A stretch of 53,429 nucleotides of DNA. It comes from JAHBNG01 sp039028975. GTDB lineage: Bacteria > Chloroflexota > Anaerolineae > Caldilineales > Caldilineaceae. The notes under the pieces are model-generated. The model was not told the origin of the DNA. It did not search any database and worked only from the letters and a program-made list of their open reading frames with translations. The position numbers and the translations under genes are program-made. The DNA lies in the NCBI GenBank assembly GCA_039028975.1, contig JBCCHB010000119.1, forward strand, positions 1 through 53,429, written 5' to 3'. This document shows positions 33,547 through 42,511 of the stretch, piece by piece (position 1 is the stretch's first letter; each line of letters begins with the position of its first letter).

Positions 33547-35355
33547 TTAAAACCTTTTCCGGAGATCGTTAATGATCCTACGGATAAGTTCCCATAGCTT
33601 CATACAGAAATTCTTCACTTTACCAGAGGGAATATATTCTTGGTGTTGGGCTTGGGCCCATTGCCTAGCTCCTTTCCACCCATCTGTCACCCACTCTGTA
33701 ATGACCGTCAGCCATTCAGATAGCTCTCTTTTTCTGGCAGCTGTTACGAGACTGCTGTATTGGGTGGTGGTCCACTGGGCAGCGACCTTCACCCCGCGCG
33801 AAACCCTTTCGCCTATGGATGAGAAGGCGTCGGGCAGGTTTTCTGATTTGAAAAACTCTGATTCAAGGAGTGTGGTATAGAGGCGTCTACCTTGAACTGG
33901 TAACGATCCAATTGTGTTAATTAAGTAGCTGCCAGCTTTCGCCACATACCCCGGCGTATGTTTGCGCATGGTGGCCAGAAAAGGACCTGTTTTCTGCACC
34001 TGTATGATGACGGTCTCCACCCACTGGGCTTCTCTGCTGGTATACTCTTCTCCTACAGGGGGTGGTCCAGATGCGTGGATCAACGTTGCCGCTTGGTCGT
34101 AGGCCAGGTCAAAGTGAATGGGTAGAACGAGTTCGTCGTGATCTAAGGGAGAAGCAAGCCAGGTTGTATGCCGCTGATCAACGTACGTATGTTGAAGGGC
34201 GGCACAGAGTCGATACTGCAAGCTGTTGGGGAGGGTAGAGACTAAGCCATGAATTCGCTCAGCTATGCTCCGATCCTCGTCATACCTCTGTGGCACAGAC
34301 GCTTGCGTAAAGCGGACCATCTCAACTGCATCCAGATAGCCAAGCGCGCCATCTGGTGACTGTCCCAAATAGGCTGTGTAGAGGGCCTCATAGGTGGCTA
34401 GATTCCCTAAATGCCCTAACTCTTCGTCGGTCAATTTTTCGTCTTTCGGGATATCCCAGAACGATTCATTCAGCACCAGCGGATTGCTGCTTGGCCTCTG
34501 CTGTTGATAGAGTGCATCTTGCAGTCTCTCTAAACCCGTTCGTCGGCTGCTGACAGATTGGGCCAGTCTGCTCTGGATCCAGAATTGGTCTATCTGAGAG
34601 ACTTCATCTTCGGTGAGTAGGTGACTGGCCAGCTCTGGTTGGCTGCAGCAGGTGAGATACAAGTCATCGGCAAAAGCGGCCAGGGTATAACTGTTCTTCA
34701 AGTCAGGAAGCTGATGATGCTCCTCTTTTCCTTGTGCGCTTAATCCATCCCAAATGGCTTTGGCACATTCGCCTAACTCGTTTAAGAGCGCGGATTTGGT
34801 GTCGCTGAAGGCTGTTTCGTCTACTTCGCGCGGCTCTACCTGGTTGTCCTGTGGCTGGATATTGAGAATAGAGATCAGCAACAGCGCCTCGTACCAAAGA
34901 ACCGCCGCATGCAGAACGTCCGCACGCTGGGGCGCAACGCCCAATGGTGCGTCGCTACCTGACCCTTCTTCAAGCTGACCGCTGACAGGCTGAGTATAGA
35001 GCTGAACGAGCAATTTCGTCAATCCAACGGCAGAATGCAAGGCAAGCCGATCCCCATCCTCACTCGGTACATTCCCCAAATGGCTACAGGCCACGCTCCG
35101 TTCATGTTCGATGACGCGCTTCAGCAGTTCGGATTCCAGACTATATTGCTGGAGCCTGCTGGCACTGGAGAGCAGAAGTGGGTATAGCCCCGGCTGGTGA
35201 ACGGCAAATTGCAGCAGCCAGATATGAGGCTGGAGAATAAATGAGCGATCGGTCAGATAAGAGGCCAGCCAGAACACAAAGAGGGTAGCGGCAATGCCCC
35301 ACCAGATGAGACTGCCCGGGAAAAAGAGGGTGTAGGTATATGCCTTGAAGGGCAA
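33547..35355 (-). CDS. Unknown membrane-anchored protein, 5' end interrupted
   Basis: 602 residues from a TTG at 35355, not recognised. One membrane helix lies near the N-terminus (SLIWWGIAATLFVFWLASYL), followed by ~560 mostly helical residues with no familiar motif and a basic, Trp-rich end (WLTVITEWVTDGWKGARQWA). No Shine-Dalgarno sequence precedes the TTG. The frame is open further upstream (reading GPIYLLYWIHDHWF) to a TAA at 35407-35409, beyond which the same frame continues into the 48-residue gene at 35407-35553. The natural protein may therefore have been one 667-residue, two-helix membrane protein, split by a stop. It lies within the MoxR/vWA operon, upstream of the TM2 gene. Confidence 0.7.
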   Translation of the reverse strand: MPFKAYTYTLFFPGSLIWWGIAATLFVFWLASYLTDRSFILQPHIWLLQFAVHQPGLYPLLLSSASRLQQYSLESELLKRVIEHERSVACSHLGNVPSEDGDRLALHSAVGLTKLLVQLYTQPVSGQLEEGSGSDAPLGVAPQRADVLHAAVLWYEALLLISILNIQPQDNQVEPREVDETAFSDTKSALLNELGECAKAIWDGLSAQGKEEHHQLPDLKNSYTLAAFADDLYLTCCSQPELASHLLTEDEVSQIDQFWIQSRLAQSVSSRRTGLERLQDALYQQQRPSSNPLVLNESFWDIPKDEKLTDEELGHLGNLATYEALYTAYLGQSPDGALGYLDAVEMVRFTQASVPQRYDEDRSIAERIHGLVSTLPNSLQYRLCAALQHTYVDQRHTTWLASPLDHDELVLPIHFDLAYDQAATLIHASGPPPVGEEYTSREAQWVETVIIQVQKTGPFLATMRKHTPGYVAKAGSYLINTIGSLPVQGRRLYTTLLESEFFKSENLPDAFSSIGERVSRGVKVAAQWTTTQYSSLVTAARKRELSEWLTVITEWVTDGWKGARQWAQAQHQEYIPSGKVKNFCMKLWELIRRIINDLRKRF

Positions 35356-35406
35356 AAACCAGTGGTCATGGATCCAGTAGAGCAGATAAATAGGGCCGCT
35401 TTTGTT

Positions 35407-35553
35407 TTAAGGCTGCAAGATACGTAACAAGAGCAAGAATATGATGAAGCCAGCCACACCAGCCAGCACCAGCCGCACGGACTGGCGCTGAAGCCTTCCC
35501 TCGATCTTTATCTGGGGCTGATGAGCTAACCAAGGCGAGTGAAAATCATTCAT
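35407..35553 (-). CDS. Small membrane protein or 5' fragment of the next gene
   Basis: 48 residues: a soluble start (MNDFHSPWLAHQPQIKIEG) and one membrane helix (LVLAGVAGFIIFLLLLRIL) just before the stop. The ATG overlaps the upstream gene's stop (ATGA), which supports translation by coupling. It is in the same frame as the 602-residue protein downstream, separated only by TAA and 17 sense codons with no ATG or GTG between, so it is probably the true N-terminus of that protein cut off by a nonsense change. It could alternatively be a genuine small anchor protein. Confidence 0.55.
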   Translation of the reverse strand: MNDFHSPWLAHQPQIKIEGRLQRQSVRLVLAGVAGFIIFLLLLRILQP

Positions 35554-36068
35554 GAACCAATCAAAGACTCCCAAAGAGATACAATAGACTCAAATATATA
35601 CCGCCAGATAATGAACGTAAGCCAAATGCTAACAATGAGCGCCGAAACCAGAGCCAAGAGGGTCAGACTCATCAATATAAGGCGGCGGTGGCGGGCGAAC
35701 CAGGTAAGGAAGATGCGCTGTAGCCTTCGCAGCCAGTTACGCAGCTGATAGTAGAGGATTTTGGGCCGAGTCAGGGCATTTTGATAGCGAAGCCGCAGTG
35801 CATTGGGATGCCGCCATGTAACGCCGAAAAAGATCTTTAGCCCGTGTCGCCGCAGATCAACGGGGAAGAGGTAGATGGGCTTTTTGGCCTGCCGCAAATG
35901 GAACCTCCACCGCCTAAGCTGGGGGATCAACCTGCCTACCAAGGTTGCACGCGTCTCAGACCAATGGATTGTCTCCGCTTCACCAGCATCCATTGTGGTC
36001 TGGGAATGGCTTAACGCCTCTTCGATCAGCTGCTCCTGGTGAGTGAAGCGGTCGCGAAACTCAGCCAT
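35550..36068 (-). CDS. Unknown small membrane protein
   Basis: 172 residues, unrecognised. A charged N-terminal part with helical, Arg-rich segments (RLIPQLRRWRFHLRQAKKPI) is followed by one membrane helix near the C-terminus (LILMSLTLLALVSALIVSIW) and a short tail. GGAGGAG directly precedes the ATG at 36068, and the gene overlaps the upstream gene's stop by 8 nt. It is in the MoxR/vWA operon; probably a membrane subunit of the complex, by context only. Confidence 0.7.
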   Translation of the reverse strand: MAEFRDRFTHQEQLIEEALSHSQTTMDAGEAETIHWSETRATLVGRLIPQLRRWRFHLRQAKKPIYLFPVDLRRHGLKIFFGVTWRHPNALRLRYQNALTRPKILYYQLRNWLRRLQRIFLTWFARHRRLILMSLTLLALVSALIVSIWLTFIIWRYIFESIVSLWESLIGS

Positions 36069-38415
36069 CGCTCCTCCTGCTTTCGCTCACGTTGTGGTCA
36101 CGACCTGTATGCTCATACTCCTTGGCCCCGTTTGTCTGAATTTCAGGTCTCTGGACCTCTACGCTCGGCATATCTGTTTGTCGAGTCTCTGCGCTCTGTA
36201 TATCCACAAGCTTAACGTCATCTCCTCGAACAGTGGCCAACATTGCTTGCAGAGTGGCGTGGGTCTGTCGGATAGCATCTAGCTCGGCCGTAACCCGCTC
36301 CTGGGCCTCTTGCCGGGCCTGTTGTGAATCGGCCAGTACGCTTTCGACTCTTTGGCGCAGATTACCGGTGAACTGAACCAGCTCATCAATTGCTTGCTCG
36401 TCCTTGGCAATCAGCCTTTCAGTCTCCTTGGCCGTTGTTTGCATCTCATCGTGTAGCTTTTGTAGGGCTGCTAATCGCTCATTCAAAACCCGGATCTCTT
36501 CAGTGGTCGCCAGCGTCTTCTGCAAGATACGCTCCAGCCCTTGGGTGACATCTGCCGCAAGCACATCTGTTTTGTCCGCAACTTGGCGGCTCGTCGCCTC
36601 TGCCGCGGCTTGAAAGCGAGCTACAGCGCTTTCGGCTTCCTGCTCTACTCGGGCGGCCAGATCACGCTTGGCCATATCATCTGCCAGGGTTCGAATATAT
36701 TCATCCACCCCGTTCAACTCATCCATAATGGCCAGATTGTCATTGAACCAGCCCAGCTGCGTTTTGAGTGGCCGAAAGTTGTCTTGGTTGAGCACCGAGA
36801 TGTGAATCTTATCCTCGGCATAGGGCGATGGTTCAAAGAGGTAGATGGGGTTCTCTGGAATAGTGGCAACGCCATAGTGACCGTGATACCATTGGGACAT
36901 GACGTCCCGCATATAGGCGTCCATCTCTGTTGGGTCCCAGCTATGCATGGAGGGGAAGAGGGTCATGCCTTTGGGCACAAAGACTAGACAATTGTTGCCC
37001 CGCCCTCGGTAGTAGCGAGACCAGAGGGGATCCAGCCAGAAGTGCATGGCCATGGCATCTAGATCTTGCCAGAGCGGCAGCGGATCCATCTCCTTTAAGG
37101 TGGCATAAGGTGGCTTTAAGAGATAGTGCCGACCTTCTTGATGGTAGGTTTCAACGGCCTGAAAGCCATAGAGCAGCTCCTCGCTCTGCAGATCTTTCAT
37201 CGGCATGCTGCGAATCAAATCGGCCAGCGCCGGAAGCTGAGTGGGTGTAAAGCAGAGCAGCGTGGGTCTATCTGCGGCAATGCTGCTTAGATAGGCCAGG
37301 TGCTGTTCAATATCCAACTGCTGCTGAGACAAGCGTTCATACTCATTCTGCTTAAATTCTCGGTATTTGCCCTTGGTGAGCTTGAGGCGATAGGCAACAA
37401 ATGGCTCGGCATCGGCAATTTTGTCACGCAACTGCTGGAGATGCTCTTGGCTATCGGTTAGCTCATGAACCTCGATATCGATGTGCTGGGGCGTTGTGGG
37501 GGCAAATTCGATCTGGTTGAGGAATGATAGGCCACCCAGGAAGTAGAAGGTATACTGAATCTTCTGATCCACACCATCACCATTACCATCACCATTACCA
37601 TCACCATCGGTTTGGGCCACTGTTTCGGCATCAACTGCCGCCAGAAGCCCACCCGTAGAAGCCAGACGCTCTTCGTCGTTAAAGAGATTGGGCGCGGTGC
37701 GCACCAAACGACAGAAGTAGTGCAAGCTGGCCTTCTCTGGCCGGCTCTCTTTGGGCAGAAAGATCGATGACTCATTGTCTGTAAACCCGATCAGCAAAGT
37801 ACAGTCAGCAAATTTTGCCCCAGCCATCGCGCTCTGAAAGGCCGACCGTCGCTTCTGGTCATCCAAGACGTGAAAGATGTAGAGCGGCTCGCTGTTGTCC
37901 GTCTCGGTTCGGGCAATGGTGATCTCTGTATTGGTGGCCTGAAAGCGCAGCTCCTCGACAATGGTTGCCGCTCGGTCCACGTCGATGTTACGAGCAAGGA
38001 GCAGATACTCATCCTCTTGGGGGGAGGCCGTATTGGCAGAGACGCCGGCGGATGAGAGACTCGGCGTAGCAAAGCTATTCACCAGGAGCCAGCCAATGCC
38101 TTGGGCTATCGGTTGGGCCTCTAAATCCAGTTCCCCGTGGCGTGGCTCGCGTTCGGCTATTCCGCGGTAGGTCTCCAACAGGGTGCTCAGCGCGTTCAAC
38201 GCGTTCTGGTCTTTCTTTTTGCTCCTTGTCTGAGCATAGAGATCGGGGACAAAGAGCGTTGTGGATGTGCCGTAAAATTCCGAGCTAAATGTGCGCACGC
38301 GGATATCCATCAGCCCCAAGCCATCTCCTTCCTCTGTCTCCTCTGCGGCTTCGGCTAGCACGTGAAGTGCCTGGCTGGGTGTTAGTTCATCTAATAAGAA
38401 GTACTTATCAGTCAC
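36061..38415 (-). CDS. Large unknown protein with C-terminal coiled coil
   Basis: 784 residues from a GTG with GGAG 7 nt upstream. No signal peptide or membrane helix is seen, so it is likely cytosolic. Residues ~1-570 are globular and unrecognised. Near residue 275 a short Asp/Gly/Asn repeat (DGDGNGDGNGDG) is encoded by 12-nt units. Residues ~590-740 form a long coiled coil (AARVEQEAESAVARFQAAAE and a long Glu/Gln/Ala-rich stretch), ending in a charged tail. Its start overlaps the upstream gene by 8 nt and its end the downstream gene by 8 nt. The place beside MoxR and vWA genes suits an accessory subunit of a MoxR-vWA system, but I recognise no family and give no function. Confidence 0.75.
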   Translation of the reverse strand: MTDKYFLLDELTPSQALHVLAEAAEETEEGDGLGLMDIRVRTFSSEFYGTSTTLFVPDLYAQTRSKKKDQNALNALSTLLETYRGIAEREPRHGELDLEAQPIAQGIGWLLVNSFATPSLSSAGVSANTASPQEDEYLLLARNIDVDRAATIVEELRFQATNTEITIARTETDNSEPLYIFHVLDDQKRRSAFQSAMAGAKFADCTLLIGFTDNESSIFLPKESRPEKASLHYFCRLVRTAPNLFNDEERLASTGGLLAAVDAETVAQTDGDGNGDGNGDGVDQKIQYTFYFLGGLSFLNQIEFAPTTPQHIDIEVHELTDSQEHLQQLRDKIADAEPFVAYRLKLTKGKYREFKQNEYERLSQQQLDIEQHLAYLSSIAADRPTLLCFTPTQLPALADLIRSMPMKDLQSEELLYGFQAVETYHQEGRHYLLKPPYATLKEMDPLPLWQDLDAMAMHFWLDPLWSRYYRGRGNNCLVFVPKGMTLFPSMHSWDPTEMDAYMRDVMSQWYHGHYGVATIPENPIYLFEPSPYAEDKIHISVLNQDNFRPLKTQLGWFNDNLAIMDELNGVDEYIRTLADDMAKRDLAARVEQEAESAVARFQAAAEATSRQVADKTDVLAADVTQGLERILQKTLATTEEIRVLNERLAALQKLHDEMQTTAKETERLIAKDEQAIDELVQFTGNLRQRVESVLADSQQARQEAQERVTAELDAIRQTHATLQAMLATVRGDDVKLVDIQSAETRQTDMPSVEVQRPEIQTNGAKEYEHTGRDHNVSESRRSDG
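37573..37608. repeat. Three 12-nt tandem units inside a gene
   Basis: ACCATCACCATT occurs three times (the last with one change), encoding a Gly-Asp/Asn repeat in the 784-residue protein. It is a likely site of slippage, in-frame by units of four codons. Confidence 0.85.
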
Positions 38416-40255
38416 GCCACATCTCCTTCAATAGCTGCTCGAACCAAGCGTTTTCAATGACTTGGGCAATCTCTTTCCCATCCATATCATTCAGTTCACC
38501 AGGAAATAGGGCTCCGGTTCCCCGACCGCGAGTCTCAAAGGCCCACTGGTTTGGATCTTCTGAAAAACCGTCTGTCTCTGCGAATGGGTCTAGATCAGGA
38601 ACCTCTGCCTCGCCAGCGTACGAATTTTTATCTACAGTGGCCCTGTTAGCGGCCCGGTTTGGCGCAATGTGTTCAGGCACCCAAGTAATGCTGACGTGCT
38701 GAGCCGCGCTGTTCCCCAAGCGCAGTAATTTCTTCAGCAGAGTGGAGCGGGCGGTAAAGCGACGAAACTCGCTGTAGCGCAATGTGGCTGGCAGAAAGAG
38801 CATCACATGGACAAAGGCAAATTCATCAACGGCTAGCACTTTCACCTGCTGATCGCTTGCGCGAGACGATATGGGCTGTTGTGTACGCCATGCCGCACTC
38901 TCCTCTTGTTGGCTCCAGGCCGCGGTTACCCAGCGTTCGATCTGTTCATGACGAGAGCGCCCGCGGCTTGATTCCAGCGGAACCAATTGCTCTTCAGATG
39001 CCGCCATGATTGGTTCGGGGAGCGGACGGAAAGGGCTACGTCGGTCGAGATAGGTGGGGAGCCACTGTAGGGCGTTGAGAAATTGCTGGCGGTACCCTTC
39101 GGTTGCTTCCTCTTCGGTATCAACGTCAAAGATGGGCAGATTGCCCAGGTGATAGACGCTGGAGCGTACCCGGTCAAAGGAATCGCCCTCGATCCAGCGG
39201 AATTCGCTCTGGTGAAGCTTATGTTGGCGTAGCAGCACGCTCAGATGCATCAGACAGTCAAACCAGCAGGCTTTTAGAAAATCCGCGCTCATTCCCTGCT
39301 GTACGTCGGCTGGCATAAGGGCCGCAATCAGCACGTCTCGCAGCTTGACCCGCTCGGGCGGTCGCTCGATGGCCAGGAAACCTGTATTCAGAATTCGATC
39401 CGCCAGCACCGGGGTTGGATTGAGTAATTCGCTGATTAAGATGTTATTGATGTCCTCTATGCGGCGGGTCATATGTACGCCATCGACACCACCTTCTTTG
39501 CGGGTAAGGCTACGCTGGCGGTTGAGTGGCGTCACCAGGCGCGGCAGCTTTTTGGCCGTCTGAGCGGTGGAAAGGGATGGATTAAGGGTGAGCAACAGAC
39601 GCAAGGCCACCGGATCCATCTCGGGTAGTGGGTTGCTCTGGGCATGGTTGCGTTCGCTGGGTCTAGTGAGGCTGGAGAGGGTAATGGCTCGCTCTTTCCA
39701 GAAGATCTGGTATTGATCGTCTTCACTTGCGGCAACCGTTTGCACTGCGTCCGCTAGCGTTTGAGCATAGGCTAAGTAGTCCCCTTTAGAAATCCCATCG
39801 TCAACTTCATCGGCACAGAAAAGATAGCTCTCGCCTACCTGTCGGCATATGGTCAGCAGTAGAGGCATAAAGATGCGTAGCGCGCTGTATGTGGGGTTGG
39901 TAAAAAAAGCGAAGCCAAAGCTTGCCGAGGATAGGCCTTGCTCAGACCGTTCGGGTCTATCATCTTGGAACCCCAGCTCGGTTTTCAATCGCTTTAGCAC
40001 CGCGCCCCAAGGTTCCGGTGGATTCATCATTTTAGATGGGTCAAGCAATAGCTGAGCCAACCCGGCAGCCAAATCCGGCGAGACCCCAACGTGACGGTTG
40101 TGGAACGAGGTGACGATTGTCTGGGCCAGCAGGCGTTCATGGTCGCCAAGCCCCGTGAGTGATTGCGCTGTTAATGGCCGCCACACGCTTGGTGAGACCA
40201 ACGCCATATTCAACCCAATTGTTTCATTCTCAAAGCCTTCTCGGTTACTCGCCAC
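38408..40255 (-). CDS. Large unknown protein of the MoxR/vWA operon
   Basis: 615 residues from GTG at 40255, with a good GAGGGTGG site 6 nt upstream. The start overlaps the end of the MoxR gene by 11 nt. No signal peptide or membrane segment. No recognised motif: the middle has a basic stretch (RLVTPLNRQRSLTRKEGG) and the C-terminal part is Ala/Arg-rich and acidic towards the end. Genes of this size placed directly after a RavA-like MoxR gene are often vWA-type or associated partner subunits; I do not see a MIDAS motif (Asp-x-Ser-x-Ser) here, so a degenerate vWA is possible but not shown. Likely cytosolic partner of the ATPase encoded just upstream. Confidence 0.72.
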   Translation of the reverse strand: MASNREGFENETIGLNMALVSPSVWRPLTAQSLTGLGDHERLLAQTIVTSFHNRHVGVSPDLAAGLAQLLLDPSKMMNPPEPWGAVLKRLKTELGFQDDRPERSEQGLSSASFGFAFFTNPTYSALRIFMPLLLTICRQVGESYLFCADEVDDGISKGDYLAYAQTLADAVQTVAASEDDQYQIFWKERAITLSSLTRPSERNHAQSNPLPEMDPVALRLLLTLNPSLSTAQTAKKLPRLVTPLNRQRSLTRKEGGVDGVHMTRRIEDINNILISELLNPTPVLADRILNTGFLAIERPPERVKLRDVLIAALMPADVQQGMSADFLKACWFDCLMHLSVLLRQHKLHQSEFRWIEGDSFDRVRSSVYHLGNLPIFDVDTEEEATEGYRQQFLNALQWLPTYLDRRSPFRPLPEPIMAASEEQLVPLESSRGRSRHEQIERWVTAAWSQQEESAAWRTQQPISSRASDQQVKVLAVDEFAFVHVMLFLPATLRYSEFRRFTARSTLLKKLLRLGNSAAQHVSITWVPEHIAPNRAANRATVDKNSYAGEAEVPDLDPFAETDGFSEDPNQWAFETRGRGTGALFPGELNDMDGKEIAQVIENAWFEQLLKEMWRD

Positions 40256-41285
40256 GTATATCCACCCTCTTCATGCGCTCTACTACATCTAGCTCGGTCC
40301 GATCTAAGAAGAATTGGGGGATCAAGATCAACTCTGGTCGCCCCAACTGGGGTGCTTCTTTGGTTTGGCCATTGGAAGAAGTTGCTCTGTAGATGGCGTG
40401 AATCAGCATAATGTGGACCACCTTGATCAGGCGGCGGTTCGACATCTCCGAAAGGTCAAAGTCTCGTGCATGCTCAACCAACTGGGCGAGGCTGTTGTAG
40501 AATGGATCTTCGCGTTGGGGGGTAAGCTGACCCTGGGCTGTGCGTTCTTTGATAGCGTATCGCAAATGCTCCATTTCATCGAGCAAGCTGCTAAATTTGT
40601 TTTGCTCTGGTTGACCGCCATAGGTCTCTTTCCATCCGGCAGAGACCAAACCATCTATCTCATTGGGCGATGCCTCAACATTGTCTACATTGCAGCGTAA
40701 GACAAAGCGATCATAGACGGCCCGTAGTTCGCCCGTCTCGGGTACCTGATTGGTGGCCGCAAAGAGATACTTCATCTTCACCTTTTTGCGCTGCCCCCGG
40801 TCGTGGAAGATGCCTTCATTCAAAAACGCCAGTAGCGAATTCAAAATGGCGCTTGAGCCGTTAAAGACCTCGTCCAGATAGACCACCGTGGCATTTTGCA
40901 TCATGCCATCGTCCATACGACGCAGCGTCTGCTTCTCTGCACCCTTATTCAGCATTTGGCTAATGTCATAGAAGCCAAACAACTCGCCCGGTTCGGTAAA
41001 GGGCGTCAGCAGATATTCAAAGTAGGCTTCATGGCCACGCTCTAGATTGTCTTCGTCCAATAGACCAGTTAGGCCGCAAAAGGCGCGAATAAGCCTTGAT
41101 TTAGCTGTGCCGGGCGGTCCCACCAGCAGCAGCGGCTCCCCACTGGCTACGGCGAGAATCAACGCGCGGATGGGATCTTCCAGCCCCACAAAGCGATTGC
41201 ATAACGCCTCCTCAACCCTGTGCAGGTTGCGTAGACCCTGCCGATGGGTTTGGGTTAACTCGGCAAGTACCCCGGATTCAAACAT
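40245..41285 (-). CDS. RavA-like MoxR AAA+ ATPase
   Basis: 346 residues. The start ATG at 41285 has GAGG 6 nt upstream; the frame is open back to 41330 but no site supports that start. Walker A GPPGTAKSRLI follows FVGLEDPIRALILAVASGEP; Walker B is VVYLDEVFNGS, with the sensor region MKYLFAATNQVPETGELRA and a final helical lid (ESN-type SNRRLIKVVHIMLIHAIYRA). This is the MoxR/RavA branch of AAA+ proteins, hexameric chaperone-like ATPases that act on vWA-containing partners. It is the second MoxR gene of the operon, placed before two unknown large proteins; the other, at 47840-49051, belongs to a different subgroup. Probable role: remodelling the membrane or cytosolic proteins of this operon. 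Confidence 0.93.
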   Translation of the reverse strand: MFESGVLAELTQTHRQGLRNLHRVEEALCNRFVGLEDPIRALILAVASGEPLLLVGPPGTAKSRLIRAFCGLTGLLDEDNLERGHEAYFEYLLTPFTEPGELFGFYDISQMLNKGAEKQTLRRMDDGMMQNATVVYLDEVFNGSSAILNSLLAFLNEGIFHDRGQRKKVKMKYLFAATNQVPETGELRAVYDRFVLRCNVDNVEASPNEIDGLVSAGWKETYGGQPEQNKFSSLLDEMEHLRYAIKERTAQGQLTPQREDPFYNSLAQLVEHARDFDLSEMSNRRLIKVVHIMLIHAIYRATSSNGQTKEAPQLGRPELILIPQFFLDRTELDVVERMKRVDIRGE

Positions 41286-41360
41286 GAATAACCTCACATT
41301 TTTTATGCTATAAGAAAGTATAAAAACCAACCCCTAACCGTGGCCAAATTCTAGCTAAAA

Positions 41361-41384
41361 GCTGACGGCTGACGGCTGACGGCT
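41361..41384. repeat. Three-copy 7-nt tandem repeat
   Basis: GCTGACG is repeated three times followed by a partial fourth, in the ~110-nt gap between two operon genes. This is the widest gap of the operon's upstream half. No promoter boxes are clear. Confidence 0.7.
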
Positions 41385-41394
41385 AACAAGCTGA

Positions 41395-42489
41395 CTAACT
41401 GAAAGCTCTCTCATTTGTGCAACTATATTTCAGTCGAAACCAGTTGGGCATCTCCTGCATCCAGTCTGGATTGGCTAACACAGACGTGGGCTGGTCTATT
41501 CGTTCCTTCACGGACTCTGCAGAAGCGGTATTCTCATTCTGTTCAACACGTTCAACCACTTCGTCCATAACCGGCGGTTCATCTGGTGCAGATTGGCCAT
41601 CAACAGACTGTGAATCCCACTCACCATCTTCCACAAAGTGAAAGATGGGTAGAGCGGCTAATGCGTTGTAGAGCGATGGTGATAGATCGACGATGGCCCC
41701 TGGATATTGGCTCATGGCTGTCCAAATCACCCACTGGTCCCAAAATCCGGCCCAACCGGTCTGTAAGATGTGTTTTTCTGCTTCTCGATGCAGACGCTTG
41801 ATGGCACGCACGAGAGTACGATGGTCACGGTTAAAGAAGTGATGTGAGAACATAGCTGGCGTTTTACTCAAGGCCAGAAGTACCCAATATGTTTTTGAAG
41901 AGAGGACGATGAGCGCCTTGTCACCCTGGATAAAGAGCTCATTTTGGCGTAGAGTGCGCTGCAACATGCTCCCCATCTCATTCTGGAACGCTAGGTTGCC
42001 CCAAGCGCGTTCGGCCACCACATCTAAGATATCGTCTGGAATATCTTCTTCAGAGACTTTGCCGATGGAGCGTTCCAAACGGTTGAGCAGAAAAGCGTGC
42101 ATGGTTCTCGGTGGCCACCAAAGCTCAAAATCTTGCCGTCGCGTTCGCCACAGATTTCTGCGCAGCTCTCGGAAATTCATCTGCACCATCAGGCCGAAAT
42201 CATTCAACAGAGCATTGCCACCATAGTTCAGGTAGCGCCGCGGCATGGTGATCCATTTCTGGTCGGGAACGAGAATCTGCGCGTCTTCCGGAGAAAAGTG
42301 TGTTGCCAAGTCTGGTTTCTGGTTTTCGATAACCATCTCTTGCAGCAAGTCTCTGCCTATGTTTTGAAAAGTATTGGCCAGCTTTTCCAACGGAATCTCG
42401 GTAAAATCCAAGCCGCTTAGTGGTGCTTCTTCCGTCCGCGAACTCTTTACTGGAGACTGACTTTGTACAGATGGATTCTGCTCGTTCAT
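41395..42489 (-). CDS. Unknown protein next to vWA gene
   Basis: 364 residues from the ATG at 42489, with AGGG 9 nt upstream. A frame extension to 42537 overlaps the vWA gene and lacks support. No signal or membrane segment. Features: an acidic N-terminal 60 residues, a helical body with many Arg/Trp residues (LRRNLWRTRRQDFELWWPPR), a segment SSKTYWVLLALSKTPAMFSH, and an acidic C-terminal region (~270-330) before a short Trp/Phe-rich end. No family recognised. By position between the vWA membrane protein and the RavA-like ATPase it may be the adaptor between them; this is inference. Confidence 0.7.
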   Translation of the reverse strand: MNEQNPSVQSQSPVKSSRTEEAPLSGLDFTEIPLEKLANTFQNIGRDLLQEMVIENQKPDLATHFSPEDAQILVPDQKWITMPRRYLNYGGNALLNDFGLMVQMNFRELRRNLWRTRRQDFELWWPPRTMHAFLLNRLERSIGKVSEEDIPDDILDVVAERAWGNLAFQNEMGSMLQRTLRQNELFIQGDKALIVLSSKTYWVLLALSKTPAMFSHHFFNRDHRTLVRAIKRLHREAEKHILQTGWAGFWDQWVIWTAMSQYPGAIVDLSPSLYNALAALPIFHFVEDGEWDSQSVDGQSAPDEPPVMDEVVERVEQNENTASAESVKERIDQPTSVLANPDWMQEMPNWFRLKYSCTNERAFS

Positions 42490-42511
42490 TAGAAAGTACC
42501 CTACTTTAAAA

